Assembly: GCA_014238415.1 (NCBI GenBank)
Contig: JABABA010000018.1
Coordinates: 23,679-87,678 of the forward strand
Length of the DNA stretch: 64,000 nt
Direction of reading: 5' to 3'
Source: Planctomycetota bacterium
GTDB taxonomy: Bacteria; Planctomycetota; UBA1135; GCA-002686595
A program made the translations under genes and the position numbers. The notes beneath the pieces were generated by a model. It saw only the letters and a program-made list of their open reading frames with translations, did no database searches and was not told the DNA's origin. Of the stretch, positions 48,465 to 59,147 are shown piece by piece. Positions within the stretch are counted from its first letter, which is position 1. Each line of letters begins with the position of its first letter.

Positions 48465-49554
48465 GGCTGCCAGGCAGAGCAGTCTGCCTCGCCACCCGCA
48501 GGATGGCACTCAGAGGACCCACTTCCTCATCATTGCGGGGCTGTAAAGAAAGGGCGTACTCACCCCACCAGTCTCCCCCTGCCCATGCGATTGCGGTCAT
48601 CTGTTCCTGCTGGGTCCGCACGAGGAAGCGATCAAGCACCGGAAGCCAGGCCTCGTCATACCAGGGTACGCCGAATTCACCGATGACTCCAGGCACTGCT
48701 CCGCGCCTGCACCAGTCCACAAAGACCTCCAATCGCTCAACGCCACGGAGCAGAAGATTCGGATCCGCTCGTAGTTCCTGCTCGAAGGTCTTCTGGTAGC
48801 GTCCGCTGCCATCCATATCAAAGTAGAGGTGCGCCTCGTAGGCTGTGCGCTTGAGGGAATCGTAAATCCAGGGGGCACTTGGATTGTGATCGGACCACTC
48901 GTGCGCTTTTGACCACCCGTCCCCAGCTACCCAGATCCAGGTTTGGTCCCCGACTCCCCTCAGGGCGCGCACGACCTGATTGGAAATGCTGTGCCAATCG
49001 GCACGGCCCATATCATGGGGCTCATTCATCAGGCCGTAGGCCAAGAGGGCTGGATGCTCACGCACCTGGTCACCCAATCGCAACCAGAGATCAGCCAGGT
49101 GCTCAGCACGTAGGCCCTGTCCATCCAGGGCGGGCTCACCTAGAACGAACTCCAATACCTGTCCACTTCTCGCCATGCGATAGCGGGCATAGTTGTGTAG
49201 ATCGAGAACAACGCGACAACCATGGAAATTGGCAGCGTCCAACTGTTCAAGAACACGCCCGGTGTAAGCCGCATCCAGACCAGCACCCAGATTCGGTTGC
49301 AGACGCTCCCAGGAAAGGGGCAGGCGCACAATGCGCAGGCCGCGCCCTGCGAAGTAGCCAAGGGTCTCCACCCTCGGAAACACATAGTCCTGCCCATGTT
49401 CTCCGGGGGACAGATTCGAGAATTCCGCAGCGCGGGCGCCAAACTCAGCCCCGGCGAGATTGACACCGAACCCCGCCAAAGGTGGCACTTCAGGCCGCCC
49501 GCAGGCAGCGAAAACCACCAACAAAAACCCAGATGCTAGAGCGGGAATTCTCAC
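48397..49554 (-). CDS. Glycoside hydrolase family 5 (cellulase-like) lipoprotein
   Basis: MRIPALASGFLLVVFAACGRP lipobox; AYGLMNEPHDMG; VIGEFGVPWYDEAW. Confidence 0.83.
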   Translation of the reverse strand: MRIPALASGFLLVVFAACGRPEVPPLAGFGVNLAGAEFGARAAEFSNLSPGEHGQDYVFPRVETLGYFAGRGLRIVRLPLSWERLQPNLGAGLDAAYTGRVLEQLDAANFHGCRVVLDLHNYARYRMARSGQVLEFVLGEPALDGQGLRAEHLADLWLRLGDQVREHPALLAYGLMNEPHDMGRADWHSISNQVVRALRGVGDQTWIWVAGDGWSKAHEWSDHNPSAPWIYDSLKRTAYEAHLYFDMDGSGRYQKTFEQELRADPNLLLRGVERLEVFVDWCRRGAVPGVIGEFGVPWYDEAWLPVLDRFLVRTQQEQMTAIAWAGGDWWGEYALSLQPRNDEEVGPLSAILRVARQTALPGSLKAGAPASRREGPRSFLGQRSP

Positions 49555-49592
49555 GGAAAGGATCCTCTCGGCATTCCTGGGGCAGCTTGACT

Positions 49593-52500
49593 CTAAGGCC
49601 AGCGGATGACCACCAATGCATTGGAAGTGGTCACATCAATTGCACCGGAACGCAGGAGCCGTACACCAGCCCGCACGCCAAACCAGTCGGTGAAGTCATA
49701 GGCAGCTCCCATATCGAACTCGTAATAACCCACAGAGTTCGAATCGAGCGCGGCACGGCCAGAGGCCTGATAGTACATCTGTTTCGAACCGGTGAACCAA
49801 TCCTCGCCGAACTGATGCTTCCAGTCCATTTGAAGGGAATAGACCGAGTAGCCTTTGGGGGCGAAGTATGGAGTATCTCCCGGGCCCAGGCTCCCTAGAT
49901 CACCCGGAGTACTCAAGGCCGTGTTCTCCTCGGAGAAGTTCTCAAAGTCTGCCTTGAAGAGCATGCGGAACTCCATGGGAGCAGGCTTGAACTCGTAGGC
50001 CGCATAGAGGTTGGCTTCCACCTGAGAGTTATTGTCCGAGTAGTTCGCGAACATCATGCTGCCCCCGTAGTCAACCCGGCGGGAGGAGTTCTTGGACAGT
50101 CCAAGTCGCGCGCCTGAACGGTGAATGTCAAACTCCATGGTCTTGAAGTTCTCGATCAACGGTTCATTGAAGAGTCGCATATCAATCGACATTTCAGAGT
50201 CAGAGGTATATCGAACGCCAGTATCGTAGTAGACCCGTTCAACCAGAAAACCCTCCATATCGTAGCTGGGGACTTCAACGCGACCATCGATTACGGTGCG
50301 ATCACCGATCTTACTAGAACCAAAGACTCGCAAAACATTGGCGTTCAAGGTGACATCATTGCCTGCGGCGTAGGTGCGCCGGCCAAGCCCAATGCCCGCG
50401 TAGTCAGCACGGTCCCCTAGGGGGAACGACATGTCCGACAGAGTCCAGGACTCTTTGACCACCGCAAGACCATCACGGCCGCTGCGATCTTCACTACCAG
50501 TAATCACATCTACGCGAGAGGCGACCTCCCGCTCGGCACCCGCCATGGCCTGCACCGCTTCACGGTGCCCGCCAGAGAGCTTGATCAGCTCTTCGTACTG
50601 ATGAATTGCCCGTGTAGTGTGTCCGCGACGGTGATCCAATTGCGCCAGATCAAAGAGCGCCTCCTGGTTGGCGGGCTCCAGCACCACCAGCTGTTCAAGC
50701 GCCTTGGTAGCCAGCGCAGGGCGCCAGTCCCGATTGACCTTGGCTTTCAGTTCCAGACGAACAGCCTCTGAAAGCTCCAACTCAGCCTCGAAGTCGTATT
50801 CGGCACGCAAGCCGAAGCCTGGTGAACCGCTGCCAAACACATCGACTGCAACGGCTTCTGTTGGCAAGCCCGCGATCAGCTCGTCATAGGCTTGAAAGGC
50901 TTCCTCATAGCGATGGTCCCAGTAGAGCGCCCGAGCGTATTCCCTTTGAGCAAATGCATAGCCGGCATCCTGTGCCACTAGAGCGTCGTACTCGGCAATG
51001 GCAAGATCAAACTCACGCCGAATCACATAGGCCCGGGCCAACCCCAAACGTGCTCGAGTGTTTCCCGGATTACGCGCCAAAGCTGCAGAAAAGGTGCGCA
51101 CTGGGTCTTCCTCGACGCCAGCTTTCAGGGCCATGCTCTGGGCTTCACCCAACAGCACCATGGCGGTGATATTGTTCGGCTGCCAGCGCAGTACATTGGA
51201 CAGGTAACCCATGGCGCGGTGGTAATCTTGGTCTCCTAAGGCCAACTTGCCAAGCTCTATGCGCAAGCGCACATCTTCGCCGCTTGAGACCACAGTTGAA
51301 GACATCAACGCCATCTCACCAGCAGCAGAGTTGACGCCTCGGGTCCGCGCCAGAGAGAGACCATAGAAGACCTCCGGTGCATGAACCGTGGGCTCAGAAA
51401 GAGCCATTTGATAAATACGCGCAGCCTGCACAGCGTTGCCTTCCATCAAATGAGCCTTGGCCAGCATCACGCGCACCTGGCCGATGGCCATGTTGTCCGA
51501 TGGATGCCCATCCACAAATCGCTGACAGGCTGCCTTGGCCTGGGTGAAGGCCCCCATCTCAAGCTGTGCACGCACCAACCCAATGATCACGTCCACATCG
51601 TTGGGCCGTTGCGCTGCCAGGGCTGAACAGATCCCCACCGCATCAGTTGCACGTCCCTGTGAAATCAGAGTCAGTGCCAATTCGAGACGGGCCCTTGGAC
51701 CCTGCGGCGTAGCAAGCGGGACCTTTCGCAGTTCGGCCTTGGCCTGTTGGAAGTCACCCTTCTCCCGGCGCAGCATCGCAAGACGAATGCGTACCTCGTA
51801 ATCTGTTTCGTTGGCCAAGAGCATCATCTCGAAGACGCTCTGGGAAGCAACCCACTCACCGGTCAGGTGGTAGAGTTGAGCGAGGGCCAGTTGATAGGTG
51901 CGCACGGTGCCCAATTCGGGCTGCAAAGCCTCAAGAGCTTCCCTGGCACGACTTGTGTCATAGGCCTCCAACAGAATCCGAGCCGCCATCAAGCGCGCCA
52001 TGGGATCGGTGGGGGAAGCTTGTGTGACCTGTTGATTGATCTGCATGGCCAGCTTGTAGTTCTGCAAGGACAGCAGCTGATCCACCAGACGGATTCTCTG
52101 ATCGATCACCTGGGGCTCAAGAGCAGCCATGGAGTCAACGGTCTTGGCAGCACGCTCTCCCTGGCCGGTGAGCTGGTAGCAAAGCACCATGTGAGCGGCC
52201 CAACGCAATTCCCGGGGGTAGCGCCGGTGAAGCCGCTCCAGATAGGGGAGTGCTTCCCGGGGACGCTGCATGTCAAGTAGAACGGGAGCCAGCAACAACT
52301 GGTCGGCCTCACTTGATGGATCGAGCTTGCGCAGATGGCGCTCAAAGACCGCCTGGGCCCTCTCAAAGTCCTTCAACCACGTATAGGATCGGCAAAGCAT
52401 GGCCGCTGCATCCAGATCATCCGGCTGCAGCACGACGATTTCCTCCAACTGCTTGACCGCCTCTCCATACTCGCCTGCCATGATGAAGACATCCGCCAGA

Positions 52501-53000
52501 CTGCGGCGCAGACTCGTATCAGTGGGGCGTACGGAAATTGCTTCCTGATACATCTCCCGTGCCCGTGGCAGACGCCCTTCGCGCACCAGCAGGCCGGCAT
52601 ACTCAATGCGAACCGTTTGGTCGCCTGGCAGTTGCAGCAAGTAGGAATCAAAGAGGTCCAGTGCTTCCCCCCGGTGTTCCAAAGCGAGAGCGTTGCGAGC
52701 CGAGCGCAGCAATAGCTCCTGTTCGGGCGTACGCACCAGAGCCTCCTGGGGTAGCTCCCCAGGACCCTGAAGCGTAGGGAATCGTGTGTCGCCAACGTTC
52801 AGCAGCGTGCGCGGGTGCTCTGAGCGAGCACTCGGGACCTCTCCAAAGACGCTAGTAGGTGCCTGAGAGGAACCCAATGAGGGATTCACCCGGCCTTGAG
52901 AGGCATCGGGATCCGTTTCTACAGGCCTACAAGCACTTAGGACACCCAGGAGGATGGTCAGGCTGACGCTGGTGGCTATTTGAGGGAAGGGAAGATTCAT
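49593..53000 (-). CDS. Large TPR protein with C-terminal beta-barrel-like region (BcsC-like)
   Basis: 1135 aa; multiple TPRs; C-terminal aromatic alternating strands ending SNALVVIRWP; divergent to the BcsA-like gene. Confidence 0.75.
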   Translation of the reverse strand: MNLPFPQIATSVSLTILLGVLSACRPVETDPDASQGRVNPSLGSSQAPTSVFGEVPSARSEHPRTLLNVGDTRFPTLQGPGELPQEALVRTPEQELLLRSARNALALEHRGEALDLFDSYLLQLPGDQTVRIEYAGLLVREGRLPRAREMYQEAISVRPTDTSLRRSLADVFIMAGEYGEAVKQLEEIVVLQPDDLDAAAMLCRSYTWLKDFERAQAVFERHLRKLDPSSEADQLLLAPVLLDMQRPREALPYLERLHRRYPRELRWAAHMVLCYQLTGQGERAAKTVDSMAALEPQVIDQRIRLVDQLLSLQNYKLAMQINQQVTQASPTDPMARLMAARILLEAYDTSRAREALEALQPELGTVRTYQLALAQLYHLTGEWVASQSVFEMMLLANETDYEVRIRLAMLRREKGDFQQAKAELRKVPLATPQGPRARLELALTLISQGRATDAVGICSALAAQRPNDVDVIIGLVRAQLEMGAFTQAKAACQRFVDGHPSDNMAIGQVRVMLAKAHLMEGNAVQAARIYQMALSEPTVHAPEVFYGLSLARTRGVNSAAGEMALMSSTVVSSGEDVRLRIELGKLALGDQDYHRAMGYLSNVLRWQPNNITAMVLLGEAQSMALKAGVEEDPVRTFSAALARNPGNTRARLGLARAYVIRREFDLAIAEYDALVAQDAGYAFAQREYARALYWDHRYEEAFQAYDELIAGLPTEAVAVDVFGSGSPGFGLRAEYDFEAELELSEAVRLELKAKVNRDWRPALATKALEQLVVLEPANQEALFDLAQLDHRRGHTTRAIHQYEELIKLSGGHREAVQAMAGAEREVASRVDVITGSEDRSGRDGLAVVKESWTLSDMSFPLGDRADYAGIGLGRRTYAAGNDVTLNANVLRVFGSSKIGDRTVIDGRVEVPSYDMEGFLVERVYYDTGVRYTSDSEMSIDMRLFNEPLIENFKTMEFDIHRSGARLGLSKNSSRRVDYGGSMMFANYSDNNSQVEANLYAAYEFKPAPMEFRMLFKADFENFSEENTALSTPGDLGSLGPGDTPYFAPKGYSVYSLQMDWKHQFGEDWFTGSKQMYYQASGRAALDSNSVGYYEFDMGAAYDFTDWFGVRAGVRLLRSGAIDVTTSNALVVIRWP

Positions 53001-53089
53001 AGGGGCATAGGGCCAGAGCCCAGGAATTAGAGAGTCGGGTCCCGGCGTCGCCGACCTGAAGCCCTTTCAGTGAATCGCTTCGGGACAAC

Positions 53090-56000
53090 TTGCGAAAGAA
53101 CATGCAAATATTGCGATTTCCTAGCGTCAGAGTGCGCACGACTGTTTCCAGCAGGGGAGACTCGGGTGTGCACTCCCCAAGTGCAGACCTTCTACACCCC
53201 TCCTCAGACTCACCCATCTCAATCGTGTCCCAAAAACCGAGACAAGCCCTGATGACGATCTGTGCCCTTGTGACACTGATCTACCTGTCATACAGGGGCC
53301 TCTACACGCTCAACCACGAGAGCCTGTATGCCAGCATCGCCTCCTGGATGCTCTACTCAGCCGAACTGTGGGGGGGCATGTCCCTCTTCCTGTTCTTCCT
53401 CCAGGTATGGGACACCCAGGACCCCCAGGAACAGCCGCCCCTCGAAGACGTCACCGTGGATGTCTTTGTACCCACCTACAACGAAGACGTAGCCATTCTG
53501 CGTGGCACCCTGCAAGCCTGCTTGGCCATGGACTACCCCCATCGCACCTTCCTGCTGGACGATGGCCGGCGAGAGGAGATGCGCCAGCTATGCGAAGAAC
53601 TGGGCGTACACTACATCGCTCGCGACAACAACCTGCACGCCAAGGCAGGCAACCTGAACAACGCCCTCGACCAGACCGATGGCGAGTTTCTTGCGATTCT
53701 CGACGCAGACCACGTGCCGGAACCCCATTTCCTGTCGCGCATGATCGGCTACTTCCGGGATCCAGAATTGGGAATCGTGCAGTCCCCTCACGCCTTCTCC
53801 AATTTCGACACATTCCAAGGTCGCGTAAACTATGAAAAGGGACGCTTCTGGGACGAAGGGGAACTCTTCTACAAGGTCATTCAGCCCGGTCGCACAGCCA
53901 CCAACTCGGTGATCTTCGCCGGCTCGGCGGCACTCTTCCGGCGTGAAGCTCTCAAGGATGTGGGCTACATCGCGACCGAGACGATCACCGAGGACATGCA
54001 TACCGGAATCCGAATGGCTTCCCGAGGCTGGAAGTCCATCTTCGTCCCTGAGCGTCTGATTGCGGGTCAAGGGGCCACGGATGTAACTACGTTCCACGGT
54101 CAGCGCCTGCGCTGGGCCGAGGGCAATCTGAGCATCATGGCCTACGACAACCCCTTGACCATGAAGGGGCTGACCCTCGTCCAACGCCTGACCTATTTCG
54201 GGTCCATCATCCACTGGGCTGGTGGGCTGCCCCGCCTGGCCCTGTACTTGACGCCGATTCTGATGCTGCTTACAGGCATCTCTCCGGTCAAGGAGTTCAC
54301 TCCGACCTTGGCTGTAGTCTTCGTCACCTATATCGGGGTCATGATGTTGGCCCTCAAGTCGATCTACCGCGGCTACATGAACTATGACCTGGTCGAGTTC
54401 TTCAACATGGCCAACTTCTGGACCCAGATCCGGGCCACCATGCGTGCCCTGGTCTATCGCAAGAAGTCCAAGTTTGTCGTGACCAACAAGCGCGGTGGTC
54501 GGCAGGGATCGATCCTGCCCCACGTACTTCCTCAGATCGTGCTGCTGGCACTCTGCCAGTTCTCCCTGCTCTATGGCTGGGCAAGGCACCTCTTGTTCGA
54601 CCCGCAGCTTGAGCTCCTGGGACTTGGCATTGCGACATTCTTGATCCTCCACCACGCCCGGTACGCCATCGCCTACCTGCGGACGGCCATGACCCCCTCT
54701 TCAAAGCGCGAGACCTACCGTCACCGCTTGAACATGCCGGTCAAGTACAGCTTTACCGATCGAGAGGGACAAACCATCGACGGCATGGGTGTCTCCACTG
54801 ACATGAACGAGGAAGGCTTGGGCTTCGTAGCCTACAACAGCCTCCCTATCAACGAGTACGGCACGGTCAAGATGATCGTCAGCGGTGACTCCCTGGAGAC
54901 CAAAGGAATCATCCGATTCGCCGCCCACCGACAAGGCGAGGGCTTGGACGGAACATCACTCTACCGCTACGGAGTCGAATTCATTGATACTCCTCCGGAG
55001 GCCATCGATGCGGCTAGCCGCCTTGTACAACGCTTCGTGGTAGCACCCTGGTACACGGTCTTCGACCGCCATCGCACACACCCAAGGGTCAACAGCTTGT
55101 TCTCCAAGCGTGAAATCGGACGCGCTCCATTCAAGCTGCCGGTTCGCCTGGAAACCGAGGGCGAAGACATCTACTGCAGCACCCGCGACATCTCGACCCG
55201 TGCAATGCGCTGTCTGCTGGCCTCTGAAGTGACCGAGGGCGACACCTTGCGCGCAGAGATTTTCACTCCTCTGGGTTCGGTTTTTTCTCTGATCTCGGTG
55301 ACCGAAGCACGCGAAGTGACAGGTCCCCCCCATCGCATCAGAGAGTATGTATTGACCTTTGAGAACTTCGAACGCCAAGGGCGCAGTACCCTGCAGTCTC
55401 TGTTGGAGCTGAGCGAAGAACCCCAGATACACCGAGACCTGGCGGTCGAGCACGGCGAACAACGCAAGCCCATGATACGCCCTGTGGCTGCGGCGACCAT
55501 CGCCGTCCTGGCACTGGCACCGGTGGCTGTGGGCGTCTTCCAACGTGTTCACAACGACGATCTGCTTCTTGTGCGGTCCATGGACAACGGCGAAATGGAC
55601 CTCTCCCTCTTGGAGGGCAAGAACCTTGATCGAATCCTGGTCGAGACCCTGTCCAATGAGCGTCCGGACCCACAACGACTGATCTTGCTCAAGGAGGCTC
55701 TGGAACTGCGCGGCCGCAACGATGAATTGGTGCGCGTCTGCCGGATCCTGTCCACCTACGAGCCCGATGACCCTGATATGGGCAAGGCCCTGGTGGCTTC
55801 ACTCACAGGAGCAAGCCGCTATGAAGAGGCTGCAGACCTTGCCCTGCGCTGGATTGCAGTGCTGGATGCCAAAGGGCAAACTGAGCACTACAGAGATTTC
55901 GAGAGTCTTGCTGCTCGGAACATCCTGCGCTCCGGCGACGAGTACGGAGCCATGGACGCCTTCAGGCGCATCGTAGCTGCACGACCCGAGGACCAAAATG

Positions 56001-56716
56001 TCCGTCGCGAATACGCTGGCATCCTGTTGCAGGCTGGTCTGGCCGAAGAGGCCCTCAGACAGTTCTCGGTACTGCCTCAAAACGAAGAGACACTGCGCCA
56101 GCTGGTGGCCATCTACAGCGCGCTGGGTGAATTCTCGCGCTCAGAGGCAACTCTGCGCAGCCTTCTGCGGGACAACCCTGCGGACATTGGCCTGCAAATT
56201 GACCTGGCTAACGTGATGACCTGGCAAGGCAATTTCGATGGCGCCGTACGAATCTTCCGGGAACTGCACACGACCGACCCGAGCAACTCCAAAGTGGCTC
56301 TCGCCATGGGCGAAGCCCTGACCTGGTCTGGCAATGGTGATGAAGCTCTGGTGCTCTTCGCCCGACTGCTCGACCGCGGCCTGGACGGAGAACGGCTGAC
56401 TGCTGGTTTCTTGGATGCCTACCTGGGATCGACCTCGCCCTCGGGCAGCGACTCTCATCGCCTGCACTGGATGCTGCAGCGGCACCATGGAGGAACTCCT
56501 CTCAACAGTGACCTTGCCGGTCGTCTGGCCATGTGCCTGGTACGGGCGGAAGCCCCTCAAAAGGCCATCGAGCTGCTGGAGGACATCGTGCGCGCCAGCC
56601 CAGAAGACCGGGACACGCGCCTGCGTCTGGCGGATGCTCTGGTGGCGGCGGGTGAAAACGAACGGGCCCACCACCACTACCGAGCCCTGCTGGCGGGTGC
56701 CCAAGGACGGCGCTAA
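53090..56716 (+). CDS. Cellulose synthase catalytic subunit-like GT2 (BcsA-like) fused to two PilZ-like domains, a TM segment and TPRs
   Basis: TYNEDVAILRGTL; LLDDGRR; LAILDADHVPEPHF; ETITEDMHTGIRM; QRLRWAEG; RHRLNMPVKYSF (PilZ-like); second PilZ-like FKLPVRLETEGEDIYCSTRDIS; ATIAVLALAPVAVGVFQ TM; C-terminal TPRs. Start codon uncertain. Confidence 0.85.
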   Translation: MRKNMQILRFPSVRVRTTVSSRGDSGVHSPSADLLHPSSDSPISIVSQKPRQALMTICALVTLIYLSYRGLYTLNHESLYASIASWMLYSAELWGGMSLFLFFLQVWDTQDPQEQPPLEDVTVDVFVPTYNEDVAILRGTLQACLAMDYPHRTFLLDDGRREEMRQLCEELGVHYIARDNNLHAKAGNLNNALDQTDGEFLAILDADHVPEPHFLSRMIGYFRDPELGIVQSPHAFSNFDTFQGRVNYEKGRFWDEGELFYKVIQPGRTATNSVIFAGSAALFRREALKDVGYIATETITEDMHTGIRMASRGWKSIFVPERLIAGQGATDVTTFHGQRLRWAEGNLSIMAYDNPLTMKGLTLVQRLTYFGSIIHWAGGLPRLALYLTPILMLLTGISPVKEFTPTLAVVFVTYIGVMMLALKSIYRGYMNYDLVEFFNMANFWTQIRATMRALVYRKKSKFVVTNKRGGRQGSILPHVLPQIVLLALCQFSLLYGWARHLLFDPQLELLGLGIATFLILHHARYAIAYLRTAMTPSSKRETYRHRLNMPVKYSFTDREGQTIDGMGVSTDMNEEGLGFVAYNSLPINEYGTVKMIVSGDSLETKGIIRFAAHRQGEGLDGTSLYRYGVEFIDTPPEAIDAASRLVQRFVVAPWYTVFDRHRTHPRVNSLFSKREIGRAPFKLPVRLETEGEDIYCSTRDISTRAMRCLLASEVTEGDTLRAEIFTPLGSVFSLISVTEAREVTGPPHRIREYVLTFENFERQGRSTLQSLLELSEEPQIHRDLAVEHGEQRKPMIRPVAAATIAVLALAPVAVGVFQRVHNDDLLLVRSMDNGEMDLSLLEGKNLDRILVETLSNERPDPQRLILLKEALELRGRNDELVRVCRILSTYEPDDPDMGKALVASLTGASRYEEAADLALRWIAVLDAKGQTEHYRDFESLAARNILRSGDEYGAMDAFRRIVAARPEDQNVRREYAGILLQAGLAEEALRQFSVLPQNEETLRQLVAIYSALGEFSRSEATLRSLLRDNPADIGLQIDLANVMTWQGNFDGAVRIFRELHTTDPSNSKVALAMGEALTWSGNGDEALVLFARLLDRGLDGERLTAGFLDAYLGSTSPSGSDSHRLHWMLQRHHGGTPLNSDLAGRLAMCLVRAEAPQKAIELLEDIVRASPEDRDTRLRLADALVAAGENERAHHHYRALLAGAQGRR

Positions 56717-56758
56717 TAGGATCAACCACCCCAAAAAGGCCATTCTCTGGCCATGAAC

Positions 56759-56791
56759 GGCACCCCCGGGCCCTATGGCTTCGGGGGTGCC
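56759..56791 (+). terminator. Strong hairpin after the BcsA-like gene (terminator-like, no T tract)
   Basis: GGCACCCCCG ... CGGGGGTGCC, 10-bp perfect stem. Confidence 0.5.
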
Positions 56792-56861
56792 GACGATTAG
56801 GGGTTTCCCCTGGGAGGGAATCCTCAAGCCAAGGAGTCCGTTCAGTCGATCATCCCAGTCT

Positions 56862-57974
56862 ATGGACCCGGTCCAACACAGGCACGTAAAGGGGCTGCAC
56901 GCCCGCCCAACCCCCAACCACTCGCTGGCTCGCCCGCGAGCTCTAAGCCCCGTACCCGACAGCGACCCCCTGCCCCGCTGGATCAGCGTGGCTGGCCTGG
57001 AATTCGGCGTCCAATCCCCTGGCTTCTGCAACGACTTTCCCGGCAAGTTAGGACGCAACTTCTTCCTGAATTCCCGCAACACCTTCGAACGCTTGAGCGA
57101 AGCGGGCTTCACCACCTTCCGCATCCCCTTCCGCTGGGAACGCTTACAACCCACCCTCGGCGGTCCCCTGGATCCCGACGGAGTGCAACACCTGCGCCTG
57201 CAGATGAACCTCGCCCAACGGGTGGGTGGCAGCGTGCTCTTTGACCTGCATAACTATGGCCGCTACACGCGCCACGTAGATGGAGAGCCCATCGCCTGCG
57301 GCCTGGACGAGGAGTTCGATGGTCAGGTCCTGGTTGGTCCCGATCACCTGGCAGACTTTTGGTCGCGCATGGCCCACGCCTTCAGTGGCCAGCCGGGAGT
57401 CATCGGCTATGGCCTGATGAACGAGCCCCATGATCTTCCCGACAAAGCCTGGGTGCGGGCTTCACGCGCAGCGGCCGCCGCCATTCGCAGCGAAGGCGAC
57501 AAGACGCGCCTATACGTGGCCGGAGAACGCTGGTCCAGTTCCCCACACTGGGATCTGGTCAACCCTTCGAGTCCCTGGATTGAAGACCCGGAAAATCTGG
57601 TCACCTACGAAGCCCACTGCTATCTCGATCAGAACGGATCAGGCGAATACCACAAAGCCTTCGAAGAGGAGTTGGAGTACGACCCCAGCCTCTGCACTCG
57701 CGCGGTGGAGCGCCTTGAGCCCTTCCTGAAATGGCTCGAGGACAACAACGCGGATGGCCTGTTGGGTGAATTCGCCGTGCCCGTGGACGACCACCGCTGG
57801 ACCGCCCTGCTTCCCCCCATGTTGCAGGCCCTCGATCGAGCAGGTGTGCAGACCGCCTGGTGGGCAGCCGGCGAGCACTGGGGTAAATACACCCTGTCCC
57901 TGCAGCCGGGAAAGGACCCGAACCGAGTTCCACCGGCAGAAGTCGAACTCTTTGGGGCCTTTGGCAGAGACTAG
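56862..57974 (+). CDS. Glycoside hydrolase family 5 (cellulase-like), paralog of 48397-49554
   Basis: GYGLMNEPHDLPDKAW; GLLGEFAVPVDDHRW; start chosen downstream of the 56759-56791 hairpin. Confidence 0.82.
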   Translation: MDPVQHRHVKGLHARPTPNHSLARPRALSPVPDSDPLPRWISVAGLEFGVQSPGFCNDFPGKLGRNFFLNSRNTFERLSEAGFTTFRIPFRWERLQPTLGGPLDPDGVQHLRLQMNLAQRVGGSVLFDLHNYGRYTRHVDGEPIACGLDEEFDGQVLVGPDHLADFWSRMAHAFSGQPGVIGYGLMNEPHDLPDKAWVRASRAAAAAIRSEGDKTRLYVAGERWSSSPHWDLVNPSSPWIEDPENLVTYEAHCYLDQNGSGEYHKAFEEELEYDPSLCTRAVERLEPFLKWLEDNNADGLLGEFAVPVDDHRWTALLPPMLQALDRAGVQTAWWAAGEHWGKYTLSLQPGKDPNRVPPAEVELFGAFGRD

Positions 57975-57977
57975 GGA

Positions 57978-59096
57978 CTAGCCCAACACGCTGCGCAAGC
58001 CCGAGAGGCACAGCTCTGCATGGGTCTTGGTTGCCCCCGCCCCCATCAAGCCGATGCGCCAGGTGTTGTCTTTCATCGGTCCCAGCCCACCGCCGATTTC
58101 CAGGTCGTGGTCCTTGAGCAGAGCCGCTCGTACACGCGCATCAGCTACCCCATCGGGCACAGCAACCGCGGTCAATGGAGCCAGTCGCTCCTCCGTGGGT
58201 ACGCGCAAAGCAAGACCCTGAGCTCCGAGCCCCTCGTAGAGATGCTGGCTAGACGCTGCATGCCGGGCCCAGCGTTGCTCCAATCCCTCTTCCAATACAA
58301 CCCGTAGGGCTTCGTGCAACCCATAGATCGCATTGATTGGCGCCGTATGGTGATAAGCTCGCTCCTCTCCCCAGTAGGACCCGATCAGGGTCAGGTCCAA
58401 ATACCAGGAAGCCACCTTGGCATTGCGCTTGGAAAGCACATGTTGGGCCCTCGAACTCAAAGTGATCGGTGCCAGACCAGGTGGACAGGACAGGCACTTT
58501 TGCGTACCGGAGTAAGCCGCATCTACGCCCCAGGAGTCGATCTCGACGCGCACCCCTGCCAGTGAAGTCACACAATCCATGATCAGCAGAGCCCCAAGCT
58601 CATCGGCGATCCCGCGCATCTCTTCCATGGGCTGCAGGACGCCTGTGCTGGTCTCGCCGTGCACCAGGCAGAGGGCCTTGAACGAGCCCCCGCCCCCGGC
58701 CTTGCGCAAAGCATCCGGATCAAGGGCCCTGCCCCACTCACCTTCGACCTTGACCACGTCTGCTCCCGCCCGGGAAGCGACCTCGGCCATCCGTTGACCA
58801 AAGACACCACAGATTCCGACCAATACCCGATCCCCCGGCTCGATCAGATTGACCAACACAGTCTCCATCCCCGCTGATCCGGTGCCACTCATGGGCATGG
58901 TCAAATCGTTTTCCGTGCGAAACACTGCGCGCAACATGACGCGCACCTCATCCATGATCTCAAGGAAAGCGGGATCAAGGTGCCCCAGAGTCGGGCGCCC
59001 CATTGCGTCCAGGACGCTAGGCTCCATGACTGATGGGCCGGGGCCCATCAGGACACGGGTGGGCGGGTGAACCGTGGGGTAGGTGGTGCTAGGCAT
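57978..59096 (-). CDS. Class V aminotransferase (alanine-glyoxylate/serine-pyruvate aminotransferase-like)
   Basis: [68 protein letters not shown]. Confidence 0.9.
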   Translation of the reverse strand: MPSTTYPTVHPPTRVLMGPGPSVMEPSVLDAMGRPTLGHLDPAFLEIMDEVRVMLRAVFRTENDLTMPMSGTGSAGMETVLVNLIEPGDRVLVGICGVFGQRMAEVASRAGADVVKVEGEWGRALDPDALRKAGGGGSFKALCLVHGETSTGVLQPMEEMRGIADELGALLIMDCVTSLAGVRVEIDSWGVDAAYSGTQKCLSCPPGLAPITLSSRAQHVLSKRNAKVASWYLDLTLIGSYWGEERAYHHTAPINAIYGLHEALRVVLEEGLEQRWARHAASSQHLYEGLGAQGLALRVPTEERLAPLTAVAVPDGVADARVRAALLKDHDLEIGGGLGPMKDNTWRIGLMGAGATKTHAELCLSGLRSVLG

Positions 59097-59147
59097 GGCA
59101 ACAGCCTAGCCAGATAGCTCCTTGAAACAAGCCCCCTGACTCTTGAG

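Noticed and set aside
53588-54655. 355-aa minus-strand ORF
   Set aside because: Antisense to the BcsA-like GT2 domain; no family motifs.
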